From Buxus sempervirens (Eukaryota; Streptophyta; Magnoliopsida; Buxales; Buxaceae): a stretch of 64,000 nucleotides of DNA. The notes under the pieces are model-generated. The model was not told the origin of the DNA. It searched no databases and worked only from the letters and a program-made list of their open reading frames with translations. Location: the NCBI GenBank assembly GCA_947561395.2, contig OX387193.1, positions 7,688,001 to 7,752,000 on the forward strand. The letters are read 5' to 3'. Shown here one piece after another: positions 1-10,800 of the stretch (position 1 is the stretch's first letter; each line of letters begins with the position of its first letter). The position numbers were made by a program, and so were the translations under genes.

Positions 1-1700
1 TCAAACACCACCAATTTGGATCGTTGGATCCAGGGCAAAAACCGAGTGATCTTGTGAATAAGATGCATTCGGGTGTGATCTGAGTTCAATCCATGAGTGC
101 TTTAAGAAACGCCTATAGGTATTAATATTAGAATAATTAAAGAGTAGGATTAGAAGGAAGAGGTCTAATGTGACCAGATATCGCAGTTTTGCATAACCGA
201 AAATTGGGGTTTTTCCAACAAGCATCTGAAAATTGATTTACTGCTTTTTTTATGCTTTTGTTCTGTCCATTCAAAATTAGAATTAAAGCATTAAACTGAA
301 ATAAAAAGTGTGTGATCCTAAGGGTTGGTGCCTGTTAAGGCACAACTTCTAGACATACTTGTGTAAGGAAGCACACCTAAGTCCTGACCAGCTTTATCCT
401 TTCATCTGCTCTTTCATCCGCTAATGTTAAACTTACAACTTGCCAGCTAGGGCGAAAATTACATGATGTCCAAAAAGCTAAAAAATAATGCAATCTTAGG
501 GTTGTTGAGAACTCTAAGAAAGGATACATTTGATTCAAAAAGGGTAGGTTAAAAAAAAAAAAGCCTAAATCTAGGGTTCAAATTTCTTTGTTCTGATCTG
601 GCCTGCTTTCATCTGCTTAAAGACTGATCCGGACTCAAGATACTTCCCACGGACTCAATGGGTCGAGGCCCATGGCTCTCCGGACTCAATGCATGGATCT
701 GGGGTGGTTCCCCTGATCAAAGTTTAGGTAAGCTCCCTAATTTAGGGCTGAGGTAGCCCAGAATCTAGGGTCTACTCAATTTGATACAAAAGAAGGCAAG
801 GGTTGTTGCCCCTGATGGACTCATGGGTTTTAGACTTCATTCATCATTCACATTCACATTCACATTCACATAGTAGGGTGTATCAGAGCATTAGGTGGGA
901 AAAGGGTACCCAGCCCGAGACAAATGCCTACAAGGGTCTGAGCCAAGTATTAGACCCTCGCATACCACGGCAAGAAACCAGTGGCGCTATAGGAATCCAG
1001 ATACCTGGGGGGATGTTTTACCTCGCTTTCCCTGGCAAGCTAAGGGCGCGTGAAGCTAATACCATCCCAAAATTTGTTTATACGATAAAGAAGGGTGGCT
1101 GCTAGAGAGATCTAGGTTTAGGTAATCATTCAATCGGATCACCCACACGGGCTCCCTCGCGCGTGTCACCCCACACAATTTATATCAAAGCATGTAAAGA
1201 AACCACAGTGTGCGTGAGTGCACATGTGTGCATGGGAAGGAATTTTCACTGTCTCAGATAGTAAAGTGATGAATTAGTACACAAAACAATGTTCCGGGAG
1301 AGTTCCCAGGTAATTGGAGGGGTCACAGTGGTCCCACTTAAAAACCAATTTCCTTAGGCAATTATCTCGTCCTTTATGACAGAACTCCCCAGAATATGTT
1401 CTTGTGTATATTCAACACTTACTAAATAAGACGGCAAATCTTCCTTGACCCATTTGTGCAAGTGTGTGCATATGTACAAAAAGAGTGTGCGTGCATGTGC
1501 AAGTGTGTGCACATGTGCAAAGAATAAACCCATTATAATCCAACTAATCAAACCGGGTGAGGTCGGTCCCCAGTGGAGTCGCCAAGCTGTGCGCACCTCG
1601 CGCGCGGAAAAGCTGGTTATATGTCTTTTATGGAGTCGCCACTACCTGAAATGGTGCAGGTAGACACCTTGTTGACTTTTGGTCTGAACCAGTGATTCCG
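1..1700. other. Probable degenerate LTR-retrotransposon-derived DNA, no gene
   Basis: No credible coding region: the short open frames carry no recognisable domain. The stretch at 1560-1660 contains two copies of GGAGTCGCCA and a run about 'gtagacacc', wording typical of the R/U5 part of plant Tat/Ogre-type gypsy LTRs. I therefore read the block as an old LTR remnant, without clear ends. A short TTCACA-type microsatellite lies at about 838-872, and a CA/TG-rich stretch at 1190-1230 and 1450-1520. Lineage assignment is an inference from remembered LTR style, not an alignment. Confidence 0.4.
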
Positions 1701-2880
1701 GATAAGTGACCCGATTACAACCCAGGGAAGTCCTTGAACACCCTAGGTTGCCCCATCGAAATGGGTTCCCTTAAATCAGTTGGATCGTATTTGGGTTTAT
1801 TTATTATTATTTAATTTTTTTTATCTTTTATCTTTTATATATATTCTTTATTTTTTTATTTTATGATCACATGTGTACAAATATTGAAGGAATGAAGGTT
1901 GCTATTCTACATCCTATACAAAATATAATACATATAAAAAATATCTAACATAAAGGAATTCAAATCATGGAGCAATGTACTTGGTAACTTAAAAAATATA
2001 TATATTTATTATTTATTTATCTTTTTATTATTTTTTTATTTTATTATTATTATTTTTTATTTTATCTTTCTCATATATACAAGGGATTAGAGGAATTAAC
2101 ATTTTACATTATATATGAAGAAAAAAAAAGTTTATTAAGATATTCTAATGAAAAAAATTTCCAATCATATTTTATGATAATTTATTTAAATAAAGCATGT
2201 GTTAAAAACAAAACTCAATCATTTTTTTTTATTGCTTTCCTTGTGCCTTTTTCTTATTCTTTTTTTTTTATGATAATTTCTTATGCCTTCATATATATAT
2301 ATATATATATATAGATATATTTTGTTCTTATCTCTAAGGATTTGGATAAGAGAAGAAGTGTTATAAGAAATTAATAAAAGTTACAAGAAAAAAATCTGTT
2401 TAAAAGAATTAATAAATTAAAAAAATTAAAAATTTTAAATATGTTAGTTAAGCCTATTATCTAAAGAATTAAGAAAGGAAAAAAAAATTCTGGTTAGTAA
2501 AGTATATTAATTAAGCATATTATCTAAAGAATTAAGAATAAAAATCTGGTTAGTATTTGTTTAGTATGTGTTTTAATCATACAAGGAGAAAAAAAAAAAC
2601 AAAACAAATAAAGGCCTAGGGGTTGTTTTAAAAGAAACATTTTAAAGAAACGGTAAAAAAAAAATAGAATAATTTCTGTTTAAACCCCTAACTTTTCAGC
2701 TTAACAAATTAACCACAAAAGTTCATCAAATTTTCAAAATTCTACCCCCAAAACCAATCGCTCAACAGAAATTTTTTTTTTTTCTTGACTTTCCCATCTT
2801 CCAATCTTTCTTCCTTATTTCACTCTAATTCTTATGAATTTACTTTCCAACTCTCAAACAAAAGACAAAAAAAATTTAAG
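1700..2880. other. AT-rich non-coding DNA with microsatellites
   Basis: Long A/T runs, a (TA)n microsatellite at 2291-2312 and repeated 'ctaaagaattaagaa' wording at about 2460-2540. No open frame with recognisable content. Probably transposon-derived or intergenic; nothing more can be supported. Confidence 0.5.
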
Positions 2881-3280
2881 AACAGCCGTTGGTGGCTGTT
2901 GGACAGCCACCTGCGACTGTTCAACTTCCTCTAACCAAGCACTTGTATCTTCTCTAACCAAGCACTTGCATCTTCTCTTTCAATTCCCCATCAATCCTAC
3001 ACTCTTTCATTCAATTCTTCTACTTTCATCTGCTCCAATACCTCTCTAATTCCTCCCAACTTTTAAACAAAAGAAAAAAAATTTAAGAACAACCGTAGGT
3101 GGCTGTTGGACAGCCACCTGCGGCTGTTCAACTTCCTAACCAGCTGCTCCTTCACTTTCTCATCCCACCTGCTCCTTCTTCTTTTTATTTCCTCCAATTC
3201 CCAACTTTCAAACCAAAAAAAAAAAAAAAACCATTTAGGAACAGCCGCTGGTGGCTGTCCAACAGCCACCTGCGGCTGTT
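2881..3280. repeat. Three 41-bp imperfect palindromes (GGTGGCTGT/ACAGCCACC hairpins)
   Basis: Copies of the same 41-bp inverted repeat lie at 2881-2921, 3088-3128 and 3240-3280. Each reads AACAGCCG..GGTGGCTGT, a short centre, then ACAGCCACC..CGGCTGTT, so each strand can fold. The intervening DNA is also repeated ('caacttcct..aacca' and 'ctcccaacttt.aaacaaaa'), so the units are ~150-200-bp imperfect tandem repeats with a hairpin in each. Hairpin arrays sit next to the TATA box in the better-defined LTRs of this window (24771-24910, 53122-53388), so this may be the U3 of another, ruined LTR. Confidence 0.7.
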
Positions 3281-4247
3281 GCTTTTTTTCTTTTTAACCA
3301 GGTGCAGCCTTTCAACAGCATCCAATGATGCTATTGAAACAATTCCCTTCAATTCTACAGCATAAAGAACAGCCGAAATGAATGATCTTAAAGCTGTTTT
3401 TTTTTTAACTGTTTTTCTTCACTTAATGAGCTTTAAGAATAACCTGTTTTTTTTTACATGTTCGGCCTTCCAACAGCAAGACCATTTCTCCTTTCAATTC
3501 TATATTTTAGCTATTGTTTCTTTTATTTAAAATAAACCTTAACTTGAGCAACATGAGAATGAGTAAATACCAAATGAAATCAACCACCTCCTCTATTAAA
3601 AAACTTAATAGGTTCGGCCATGCATCAAATAATCATGTCTTAGAAAAGAAAAAAAAAATCCAATTGGCATGGTTATCATTCCATTCATTAACAATTCAAC
3701 ACAAAGAAATTCAGAGATTCTAACCAAGAACCACTGTTATGTCTTGGCCATAACAGTGATTCGAATTTAGAATCTAGGAGACATGCATGCTTCGGCCATA
3801 AAAAAAAATGACTATCATATCATTTTTTTATCTATTTGATAATTAAACAATACTAATAAAAATCCAGCCATAACATTGACATATCATTTTTTTTATGTGA
3901 CAATTGAACAACACTAAGAAAGAAAAAAAATTTAATTTGGCCATAACATAGCAATGACATGTTTTATATTATTTGACAATCCAACAACATAAAAATACAT
4001 GATTAAGAATAAAAATACAAAAATAGAGAAAAAAAAAACCTGGTATAGGATTGATTTCCCGGAAGCTAATGAGCTCAACTCTAGATGTTCCCTCTTTCCT
4101 CTTGCACAACCTTCTTCCTCCTTATTTCTCACTTCCCTCTTTGCTTCTCTTTTAGAACTCTCTTCTTTTGATTTTGTCTCCCTTTGCTCCCAACTTCAAG
4201 CCCTTTTATAGAGGTTTCCCACCCCTTCAAATTCTTAACCCCAAACC
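3281..4247. other. Non-coding AT-rich stretch
   Basis: Low-complexity T and A runs, and several copies of a 'ggccataaca' motif (3735, 3790, 3868, 3940), suggesting an imperfect repeat. A TTTTATAGAGG sequence at about 4203 could be a TATA box, because it is followed by C/T-rich leader-like DNA, but no gene follows. Nothing else supportable. Confidence 0.4.
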
Positions 4248-4422
4248 TTTCCTCTTCCTCTCTTAAACAAATTAACTCTTCCTCTTCCTCTCTTAAACAA
4301 ATTAACTCTTCCTCTTCCTCTTCTTAAGCAACTAAACTCTTCCCCTTCCTCTCTTAAACAAATTAGCTCTTCCTCTTCCTCTTCTTAAGCAACTAAACTC
4401 TTCCCCTTCCTCTCTTAAACAC
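4248..4422. repeat. C/T-rich minisatellite, ~30-bp unit
   Basis: About six tandem copies of a unit reading 'cttcctcttcctctcttaaa' followed by 'caaattaact' or 'gcaactaaact'. Two unit variants alternate, suggesting expansion by unequal exchange of a two-unit block. No coding content. Confidence 0.8.
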
Positions 4423-4689
4423 CCTCATTCAATTAGGTTTGGTCAAAGTCCATTTTGTCCCAAATTTTTATTAGGCTTATGTATTTTTTTAAGCTTTGTT
4501 TCAATATCTCAAGAGAATATGAGTTGGACCAATTCGTCCAACTCATTTCTCTTTGTTTATTTTTATTATTATTATTTTTTTTAGTCTTAATCTTTTATTA
4601 ACTTTGTTATTTATTTGCATAAGAAACCCCATTAGGAAACTTAATTATTTACTAAAACAACCCCACAAAATTTTAATTTGTCATTGGTT

Positions 4690-4727
4690 ACATGGCAGCC
4701 ACCATGGCATACACGTGGCTGCCATGT
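4690..4727. repeat. Hairpin with 13-bp perfect arms
   Basis: ACATGGCAGCCAC at 4690-4702 is the exact reverse complement of GTGGCTGCCATGT at 4715-4727, separated by 12 bp. The arm core (GGCAGCCAC/GTGGCTGCC) resembles that of the 41-bp hairpins 1.5 kb upstream. It probably belongs to the same class of LTR-associated hairpins. Confidence 0.75.
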
Positions 4728-4940
4728 GGCATCCAATTTCGGTTTTCTAAAAATCCCCAAACTACCCTTTATTTATTTTATTCATAATTTAGCCGTTTGA
4801 CATCCGATTTAAGCACGGTTCGGTGCATCGGAATCGGTTAAGAATTCTCTTTGTTATGGGCTTGTTATTTCAAAAAGATGGGTCCACTATAAAAACCTCG
4901 ATTTACGTGCCTACATATATGCCGGTTTAAGATATGCTTC

Positions 4941-5180
4941 TTGGGCAATTTTATAGTGCAAAAATGGGGTGCTGACAGAGGCTATTACAAGTTTTTGGTA
5001 CAATGGAAAAACCGTCCTCCGTCTGATTCTGTTTGGCTACAAGCTTCGGAGCTCAAGCGACTTCACCCCGACTTATTTACTGCCTATGTTCATCAAAACT
5101 TGACGGAGTCAAGTTCTTCCGAGTGGCCGGCAATTGATGCAAATGCAGAACATGGTGCCCCAGCGGAAATCACTCCTTGA
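4941..5180 (+). pseudogene. Ty3/gypsy polyprotein C-terminus remnant (chromodomain-like)
   Basis: The 79-codon open frame carries YYKFLVQWKNRPPSDSVW followed by LKRLHPDLF. This is the shape of the C-terminal chromodomain-like segment after the integrase of plant chromoviruses: Y-x-LVxWK-x-PxxxxxWE, then a helix. No integrase or RT precedes it, so it is a small remnant rather than a gene, and its apparent Met is arbitrary. In intact elements this segment lies just before the 3' LTR, so 5181 onward may be LTR DNA, but no LTR edge is visible. Family-level call only. Confidence 0.55.
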
Positions 5181-5492
5181 ATCATGGGGGATGGAGGATT
5201 AGTCGGCTGTTACTAATTTAATTTTGGATTTCAAAATTCTGTTGCTAATATTGATTGATTCTTTCCTAATTTATTTCTGTGAGATTTTATTGCTATGTTC
5301 TTAGTTTATTTCCTAAACTATAGCATCATGTGTAATCCTTTAAAGGAGGTAACGATGGAGAGATAAAACAGTTGACAAGTTTTGTTGAATAAAGAATTTT
5401 GATTGGAGAGATTCCATTAACAGAGAGATTCTGTTGAATATTTTCCCCTTTTGGAAGTCGACGTGAGGTTGGCTCTGGAAGTTTGCACCAGT
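5181..5492. other. Non-coding stretch, possible LTR remnant
   Basis: AT-rich DNA between the gypsy remnant and the kinase fragment. No open frame or clear repeat is seen. Confidence 0.4.
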
Positions 5493-5880
5493 CCCTTGAG
5501 CGCAAGTCGAGATGTGACTAAGATCGGTGTGGGCTAACCGAGAGAGCCCAAAATCTGAGACCTTCGCATTGAGCTTGTCATCTAATAGGATGTTGCTTGA
5601 CTTCACATCTCGGTGATAAATGGGGGGCACAGCATAGGAATGGAGATAGGCAAGACCTTCGGCGGTCTGGAGAGCTATTCTGAGGCGTATGAGCCAGTTG
5701 AGGCTGCCACGCCCACCTGGTCGGAGCCCCTGAAGGTGTTCCAAGAGGGTTCCGTTCGAGATGAACTCGTACACCAGGAGTGGCTGCTCCAGCTCCACGC
5801 AGCATCCAAGTATGCGGACAAGGCTTCGATGGTTCACCTGGCAAAGGATGCTCACTTCGTTGAGAATCCGCATGCCTTGG
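5493..5880 (-). pseudogene. Wall-associated receptor kinase-like (WAKL) kinase fragment
   Basis: Read on the minus strand, this encodes the middle of a Ser/Thr kinase domain: NEVSILCQVNHRSLVR (the helix C/beta 4 region), the hinge LLVYEFISNGTLLEHLQGL, the catalytic loop HRDVKSSNILLD and the magnesium motif KVSDFGLSRL, ending at HISTCAQGT. The wording matches plant WAKL kinases of the WAKL14/20 type, membrane receptors linked to the cell wall. The P-loop and VAIK lysine upstream, and the activation-segment GYLDPEY and C-lobe downstream, are missing; at ~5493 the homology stops abruptly and unrelated sequence follows. There is no signal peptide, extracellular domain or membrane segment. It is a captured or transposed gene fragment of ~130 codons in transposon-rich DNA, not a working gene. 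The open frame running to 5340 includes non-kinase sequence. Confidence 0.85.
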
Positions 5881-6215
5881 TGTCTTCTCCTGTGCTGGTA
5901 TTCTTGCTCTTGCTGCCCGAGAGTCCGTGGTTCCGGTATTTTCGATCTCTATGATCACCCAACACGCCTCTGCGTGTTAATGGTTTACGCATTCGCAGGT
6001 GTTCTCGCGGTAAAGGAATGGCTAAAGGCTGTAAATTGTTGGTGAAAAGAATGGAGGGAAACACTACCTTCTCATTTCCCTCCAATTTTTTCATTGGAGG
6101 ACACATCTGTTAACGGTAACGCCCTGTTAACAGAAACGTGCTGTTAACAGGGTTGGTTTAAGGCTTTAAAGAATCCGGACAGATGGCAACATCTTGTTAA
6201 GGCTGTAAATAAAAC

Positions 6216-6551
6216 TGCAGATATAGGCTGTATAGTCTACAATCCGGCGATTTTCGGCTTCCGGTGAAGGAGAGCTAAGCTGCTGAGATAGCCCCCCTCC
6301 CCAAAAAGCCTTATCCTGCTGCGGCGCCCCCCCCCCCCCCCCCCCCCCGGCAGATATATACTGTATAGTCTACAATCCGGTAGTTTTCGGCTTCCGGTGA
6401 AGGAGAGCTAAGCTGCTGAGATAGCCCCCTCCCCAAAAAGCCTTATCTTGCGGCCCCCCTGCAGATATAGGCTGTATAGTCTACAATCCAGCGGTTTTCG
6501 GCTTCCGGTGAAGGAGAGCTAAGCTGCTGAGATAGCCCCCCTCCCCAAAAC
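6216..6551. repeat. ~115-bp tandem repeat, three units
   Basis: Three units begin with 'gcagatata..ctgtatagtctac' (near 6217, 6350 and 6461). Each runs through 'ttttcggcttccggtgaagg' and 'agctaagctgctgagatagc' to 'ccccaaaa'. The third unit is interrupted at its end by the MITE at 6552, and its tail ('gccttatcc') resumes after 6794. The first unit ends in a 22-base run of C (6327-6348). No coding content. Confidence 0.85.
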
Positions 6552-6785
6552 GAGACGACATCGTCTGTAATGTAAGCCTGAGTTGCTTACTGAAGATGAA
6601 GTGGGATGCTTCCACGTGGAGCTTCGCATATGTGGAGCATCCCATGGTTAATGATTTTCACTTTTTATAATTGCTTTATGTGGGGTTCACTTAAAAATTC
6701 ATAAACCATGGGATGCGCCACGTGGAAGCATCCTATTCCAATTTCATTGAACAATTCAGAAAAAAATTGTAGATGATTTCGTTCG
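6552..6785. mobile_element. Mutator-like fold-back MITE, 234 bp, 9-bp target duplication
   Basis: The element is flanked by CCCCAAAAC at 6543-6551 and again at 6786-6794, a perfect 9-bp duplication, the length made by Mutator-like transposases. Its two halves are inverted repeats of each other: GGATGCTTCCACGTGG near the left (6604) pairs with CCACGTGGAAGCATCC near the right (6718-6733), and weaker pairing reaches both ends. One side has an extra ~16 bp. No coding capacity; movement would need a transposase in trans. It landed inside the third unit of the tandem repeat, so it is younger than that repeat. Confidence 0.8.
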
Positions 6786-6794
6786 CCCCAAAAC

Positions 6795-7590
6795 GCCTTA
6801 TCCTACGGCCCCGCTTCCCCCTAGAGCTTGACCTCGCAGACAGAAAGAGCATAGAGGAAAAATGGAAGAATCTGGTTCTCAGCCGTGAAACCTGTGATGA
6901 AGATCAATAGATTAACTCCTTTTGGAACTCTTGTGATGGAGTACATATGACAAGTTAAGAGAAAGACCAAACGGTTAAACAATAGGTGAAAAAATTAATA
7001 ATTTTCCGTTTTTGGGAGTTCTCTCATTGTTGCAGAGATCTATATCAGAAAATACTAGTTTAGGTGACCGCTTTGTTATATATTTTGAAGAAAGGTAAGA
7101 AGGTGTCTGGGTATTGTACTAACCTCAATGGTGATTGAGAGGAATTTATTCTTCTTTTTGCCATCTCAACTTGCACAATGTGAGTTTGCTGGAATCGGAG
7201 TCCGGATGAAGGATTGGCAGCCTGGTCAAATTTGAGGGGAGCAGAAATTAACTTTTTGCTAAACCCCGAATCAGGTGCTTAACCTTGTTCCAATGGATAG
7301 AGGACTCCGATATGGTTTTAACGCAACTGAGTTTGCTAGAATCGGAGTCAAGATGAAGAAGATATGAGCAGTTGAAGTTTTCAGGAAACAATACCGGAAA
7401 CTGCATACGTGGCAAAAAGAGCAGCACATGTGGCGAAAGAGCAGATAAATATCTCAGGGATCAATCCGCGAATACTCAATTGATGTAAAAATATCTCAGG
7501 GATTAATCTGCGAATAACCAGGGGGCAATTTGCGATTATCTTAGGTGTCAAATCAATCAAATCGGTCAAATCCGGGGGCAATCTGTAAAT
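6795..7590. other. Non-coding stretch with internal duplications
   Basis: After the resumed repeat tail there are short duplicated phrases, e.g. 'gagtttgct.gaatcggagtc' at ~7180 and ~7329, and 'aaatatctcaggga' at ~7447 and ~7490. No gene found. It probably leads into the LTR-like block whose hairpins start at ~7600. Confidence 0.4.
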
Positions 7591-7790
7591 ATAAAAAATT
7601 CGCCTTTTTGTATCCGAAATATATTGTCGGATATACACATTTCTCTTCATATCCGAAATTATATTTTGAATACAAGGGATTCGCTCGTTAGATATTGTCA
7701 GATTCTCCGACAGGATCTTTGACAAAATTAAATTTTGAAATAATTGTGTTTTGTATTTGACATTTTACGTCGGATACAAAGGGCACATAA

Positions 7791-7856
7791 TGTATCCGAC
7801 CTTGATGGTCGGATACACACAATATTGTGTGTATCCCACCATCAAGGTCGGATACA
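7791..7856. repeat. 66-bp near-perfect palindrome
   Basis: The two 33-bp halves meet at 7823/7824 and are reverse complements with a single mismatch. Inside each half is a smaller hairpin (TATCCGACC, short loop, GGTCGGATA), so the region can form a long cruciform or nested hairpins. It lies 11 bp upstream of the TATA box at 7867. Confidence 0.9.
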
Positions 7857-7866
7857 AAAATCTGCC

Positions 7867-7874
7867 TATAAATA
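7867..7874 (+). promoter_or_regulatory. TATA box of an LTR
   Basis: TATAAATA in 'gcctataaataggc', the same context ('cctataaatag') found in the solo LTRs at 25078-25085 and 53572-53579. A C/T-rich leader follows. It would be the pol II promoter of the retroelement. Confidence 0.6.
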
Positions 7875-10800
7875 GGCCAGCAACCCCTTGGCCGAGTGTT
7901 GCTGGCCTCACTCCCATTTCCCCCTCCTCACTGGTCCGAACCCTCCTCCCTTCAGTTCTATTTGCCTCCACACCCCCTAAACACCCTTCCAAGACCATCT
8001 TGCCCCTTCCCTACCCTTTCTCCACAATCTTTAAGCTTTAAAGAAGCTCTTGAAGGTGCCATTGGACTAGGGGAGGTGTTGCTCAAGTGTGGTCTTGATC
8101 CAAAAGGAGGTGAAGCACCTCTAAACATACTTGTAAACCCAAGGTGAGCATCCTTGTACCCTTGTATTTCATATATATGTATATGACATGATTTGAAGTA
8201 CATCAGATTTCATGCATGTTGTATACTTGCTGTTGGGGATAGATTCATGTTTGCTTTCCTTATTTTTATTATTTGTTTTACACCACCGCAAGGGTGTTAT
8301 TCTCTTAAGGTAAGGTGAGTATTTCGGCTGAACCAAAGGGAGGATGAGAGTCTTTTTAGCTGGTTTTAAGCAGTCTAAAATCACTGTTTTCATCTATTAT
8401 AACTGTTATTGTTCTCTTATTTGATAGGGGAGGGTGTTCCCCTTTAATCTTATCTCATGTACCCATTTCGAATAACCCCCCTTTATTCCCTTCTTTTGTG
8501 GTTTTCATTCCAAGGTAGGTAAATGGTTTGTGTGAGCATGATCATGCTATAATGTCTGTGGAATCTTGTTTTTTTTTTTTTTTAATCTTTATTTGTTATC
8601 CATATATGATAGGGTTTGTTGTTTTAGCATGCATAAGATTCCTCATCGTCTATCTTCCTTGTAAAGCATATGTGCTACTACTTTAGGATTGCATGAGTAT
8701 CACTTAGTTGCTGTTTTTTTTTTGTGAGCCCCTCTACTAGGATTTTGTTTCATTTTTATTACTGTTTTGGTCATATAAAGTCCATGCCACTTTGCTTTGA
8801 GCACTCACCCACTTGCATGCTACTTTTACCTGTTAATTTGTTTGGTTTTTGTGCTCCATGAAGTCTGTCCAATTTGTTTGAGGTGTTGTGGTTGGATGAG
8901 TTGCATGAGGAGACCAAGAGGGAGGTTTCCCTTCTTCTTTTTACCACTGTGGGCCCAAAAATTTTCTGAAATACCCTAAGATACCCAGAAATCCATGTAA
9001 GATCCTGGAATTTTGAGAAAAATTAAAATTAAGATTAAATAGAAGATTAAAAATTTAGTTAAGTCAGTTAGTTTGATGGGTTGGTTAGGTTAGTGGTATG
9101 ATGGGTTGGTTCCGTTTATTGAACCGGTTCAATGGTTTAAAAAAAAAAAAAACACAAAAGCGTTTTTACGTTCTTTCATTTGTGGGTTGCTCGTCAAGGG
9201 TTTGGAGAAAAACAAACACCGCAGAGGAAGGAAAATCATAGGGAGGAGAGGAGAAGGAAATCGTGGAGGAAGAAGAAGAAGAAGAAGAGAAGAAGAAAAG
9301 AAGAAGGGAAGAAGAGGAAAAGAGTTCGTCCATCTTGGTCGTTCGTGAGAAGAAGGAAAAACGCAAAAAGGGGGAAATCGAGTGGAGGAGAAGGAGGAAA
9401 AAGAGAAGAGGAAGAGGAAAAGAGAGAGAGTGGGCGTGGATTTTGCGAAATCTTGTAAGTAGCATTTGTTTTCTTGTTCGATCGATTGGTGTTTAGTTTG
9501 TTTTGATTTCTGGCTGTTTGATCAATCGCTGTTTGGTTTTGATCGACTATTGTATGATTTCTTATGCTCTTGTTATGATTTAGGTTCTGATTTCTTATGA
9601 TCTTGTTCTGTTTTTGATTTTTCTGATCACAATAGGTGCTGCTTTAGGTTCTAACTTAGCATGTGTTGGTATGATCACAATAGGTGTTGATTTAGGTTCT
9701 TATATTCCATTTGGGTTGTATGGGTTTGCTTGAATTGCTCGTAGGGCACCTCTGGTAGACAGTTGCTTGGATTGATTCAGCTTGAATTGCTTACCGGTAG
9801 ACAGTTACTGGTAGACCGTTGAATTGATTTAGCTTGACTGGATATTGGGTTGTCTTGGTGGTTGCTTGAGTTAATATGCGGTTACTGTTTTGCTCTTAGG
9901 GCACTTTGAAATTGGATTTTCGATGGCTCACTCTTTCATGGGTTTGTATTTTAGCCAATGAAGGTTGTGATGGGAATGATATTAATAGGGGATATTTGGC
10001 ATTGAGTTCTTTAGGGTATTCTATTGATTCTATTAGACTTTGGAATGGGATATGGATGCTTTGCTCATTTTTCGTTGATGAGCCAATGTAGTAATGCCCG
10101 GTGGTAGCACCTCTGTTAGACAGTTGATCTGTAGTATAGAAACACTTTGAAATTAACACATAGCAGCACTTCTGTTAGGCTGTCTTAAAAATTATGAAGA
10201 TTTCGGTGGATTGCGAGGACTTGAAATTTTTGTATAAAAATTCATGTTAGTAGTCTAAAATTTAGTTTAGGGTGTTTGTAGTTGAATATGAGTGGTGGTA
10301 GGTGACTTGGACATCAAATTAGGAAATTAAAAATCACCAAAGTGAAGCCATCAGCGAGTTGGGTTTTCGCGGCTGTTTGTAACCACCTGTAGTAAAATAG
10401 CCATAACTTTATGTAGGAAACTCTGAATTACAAACCGTTTGTTGCGTTGAAAACTAGACTCGTAGATATTTCCAACGATATATGTTATGCATACCAATTC
10501 CATATAGATTGGATCAGGATTAGTATTCAATTACTAGTTAAAATCAGATTTGCATAGTAAGAAGCAACTGCAACAAAGTGTGGATAATTTGTGTTGGTCT
10601 TCTTCAAGTACGAAATTGGTTAATTCTAATTTGTGTTCAAGAAGTGGTTTCTCATGTGTTGGTTACGTCAAAGTTGGTTTCGTTGTTAAAGTGGGTAATA
10701 TAAGGCATACTTAAGTAAGGCAGTTAGCTTATGGTATTTAAGTAACAATGATATTGTATTATTATATCTGTAGGTAGTGGATTGCCGTTCACCCTAGATA

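Larger units (their letters stand above)
7600..8947 (+). mobile_element. LTR-like block with U3 hairpins and TATA box (5' part)
   Basis: Repeated TATCCGA.../...TCGGATA hairpin words at 7609-7860 lead into a TATA box, TATAAATA at 7867-7874, in the same arrangement as the two defined solo LTRs at 24.7 and 53.0 kb. The 5' edge (TGTAGACACC in those LTRs) is not seen here. The block is cut at 8947 by the probable solo LTR. The stretch 14230-15397 may be its continuation, because the distance from TATA box to end would then be ~2.24 kb, against 2.08 and 1.84 kb in the other two. Coordinates are approximate and the join is an inference. Confidence 0.5.

Noticed and set aside
5578-5958. Overlapping frames opposite and alongside the kinase fragment
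   Set aside because: Only the frame with HRDVKSSN and DFG has family signal; the others are shadows.
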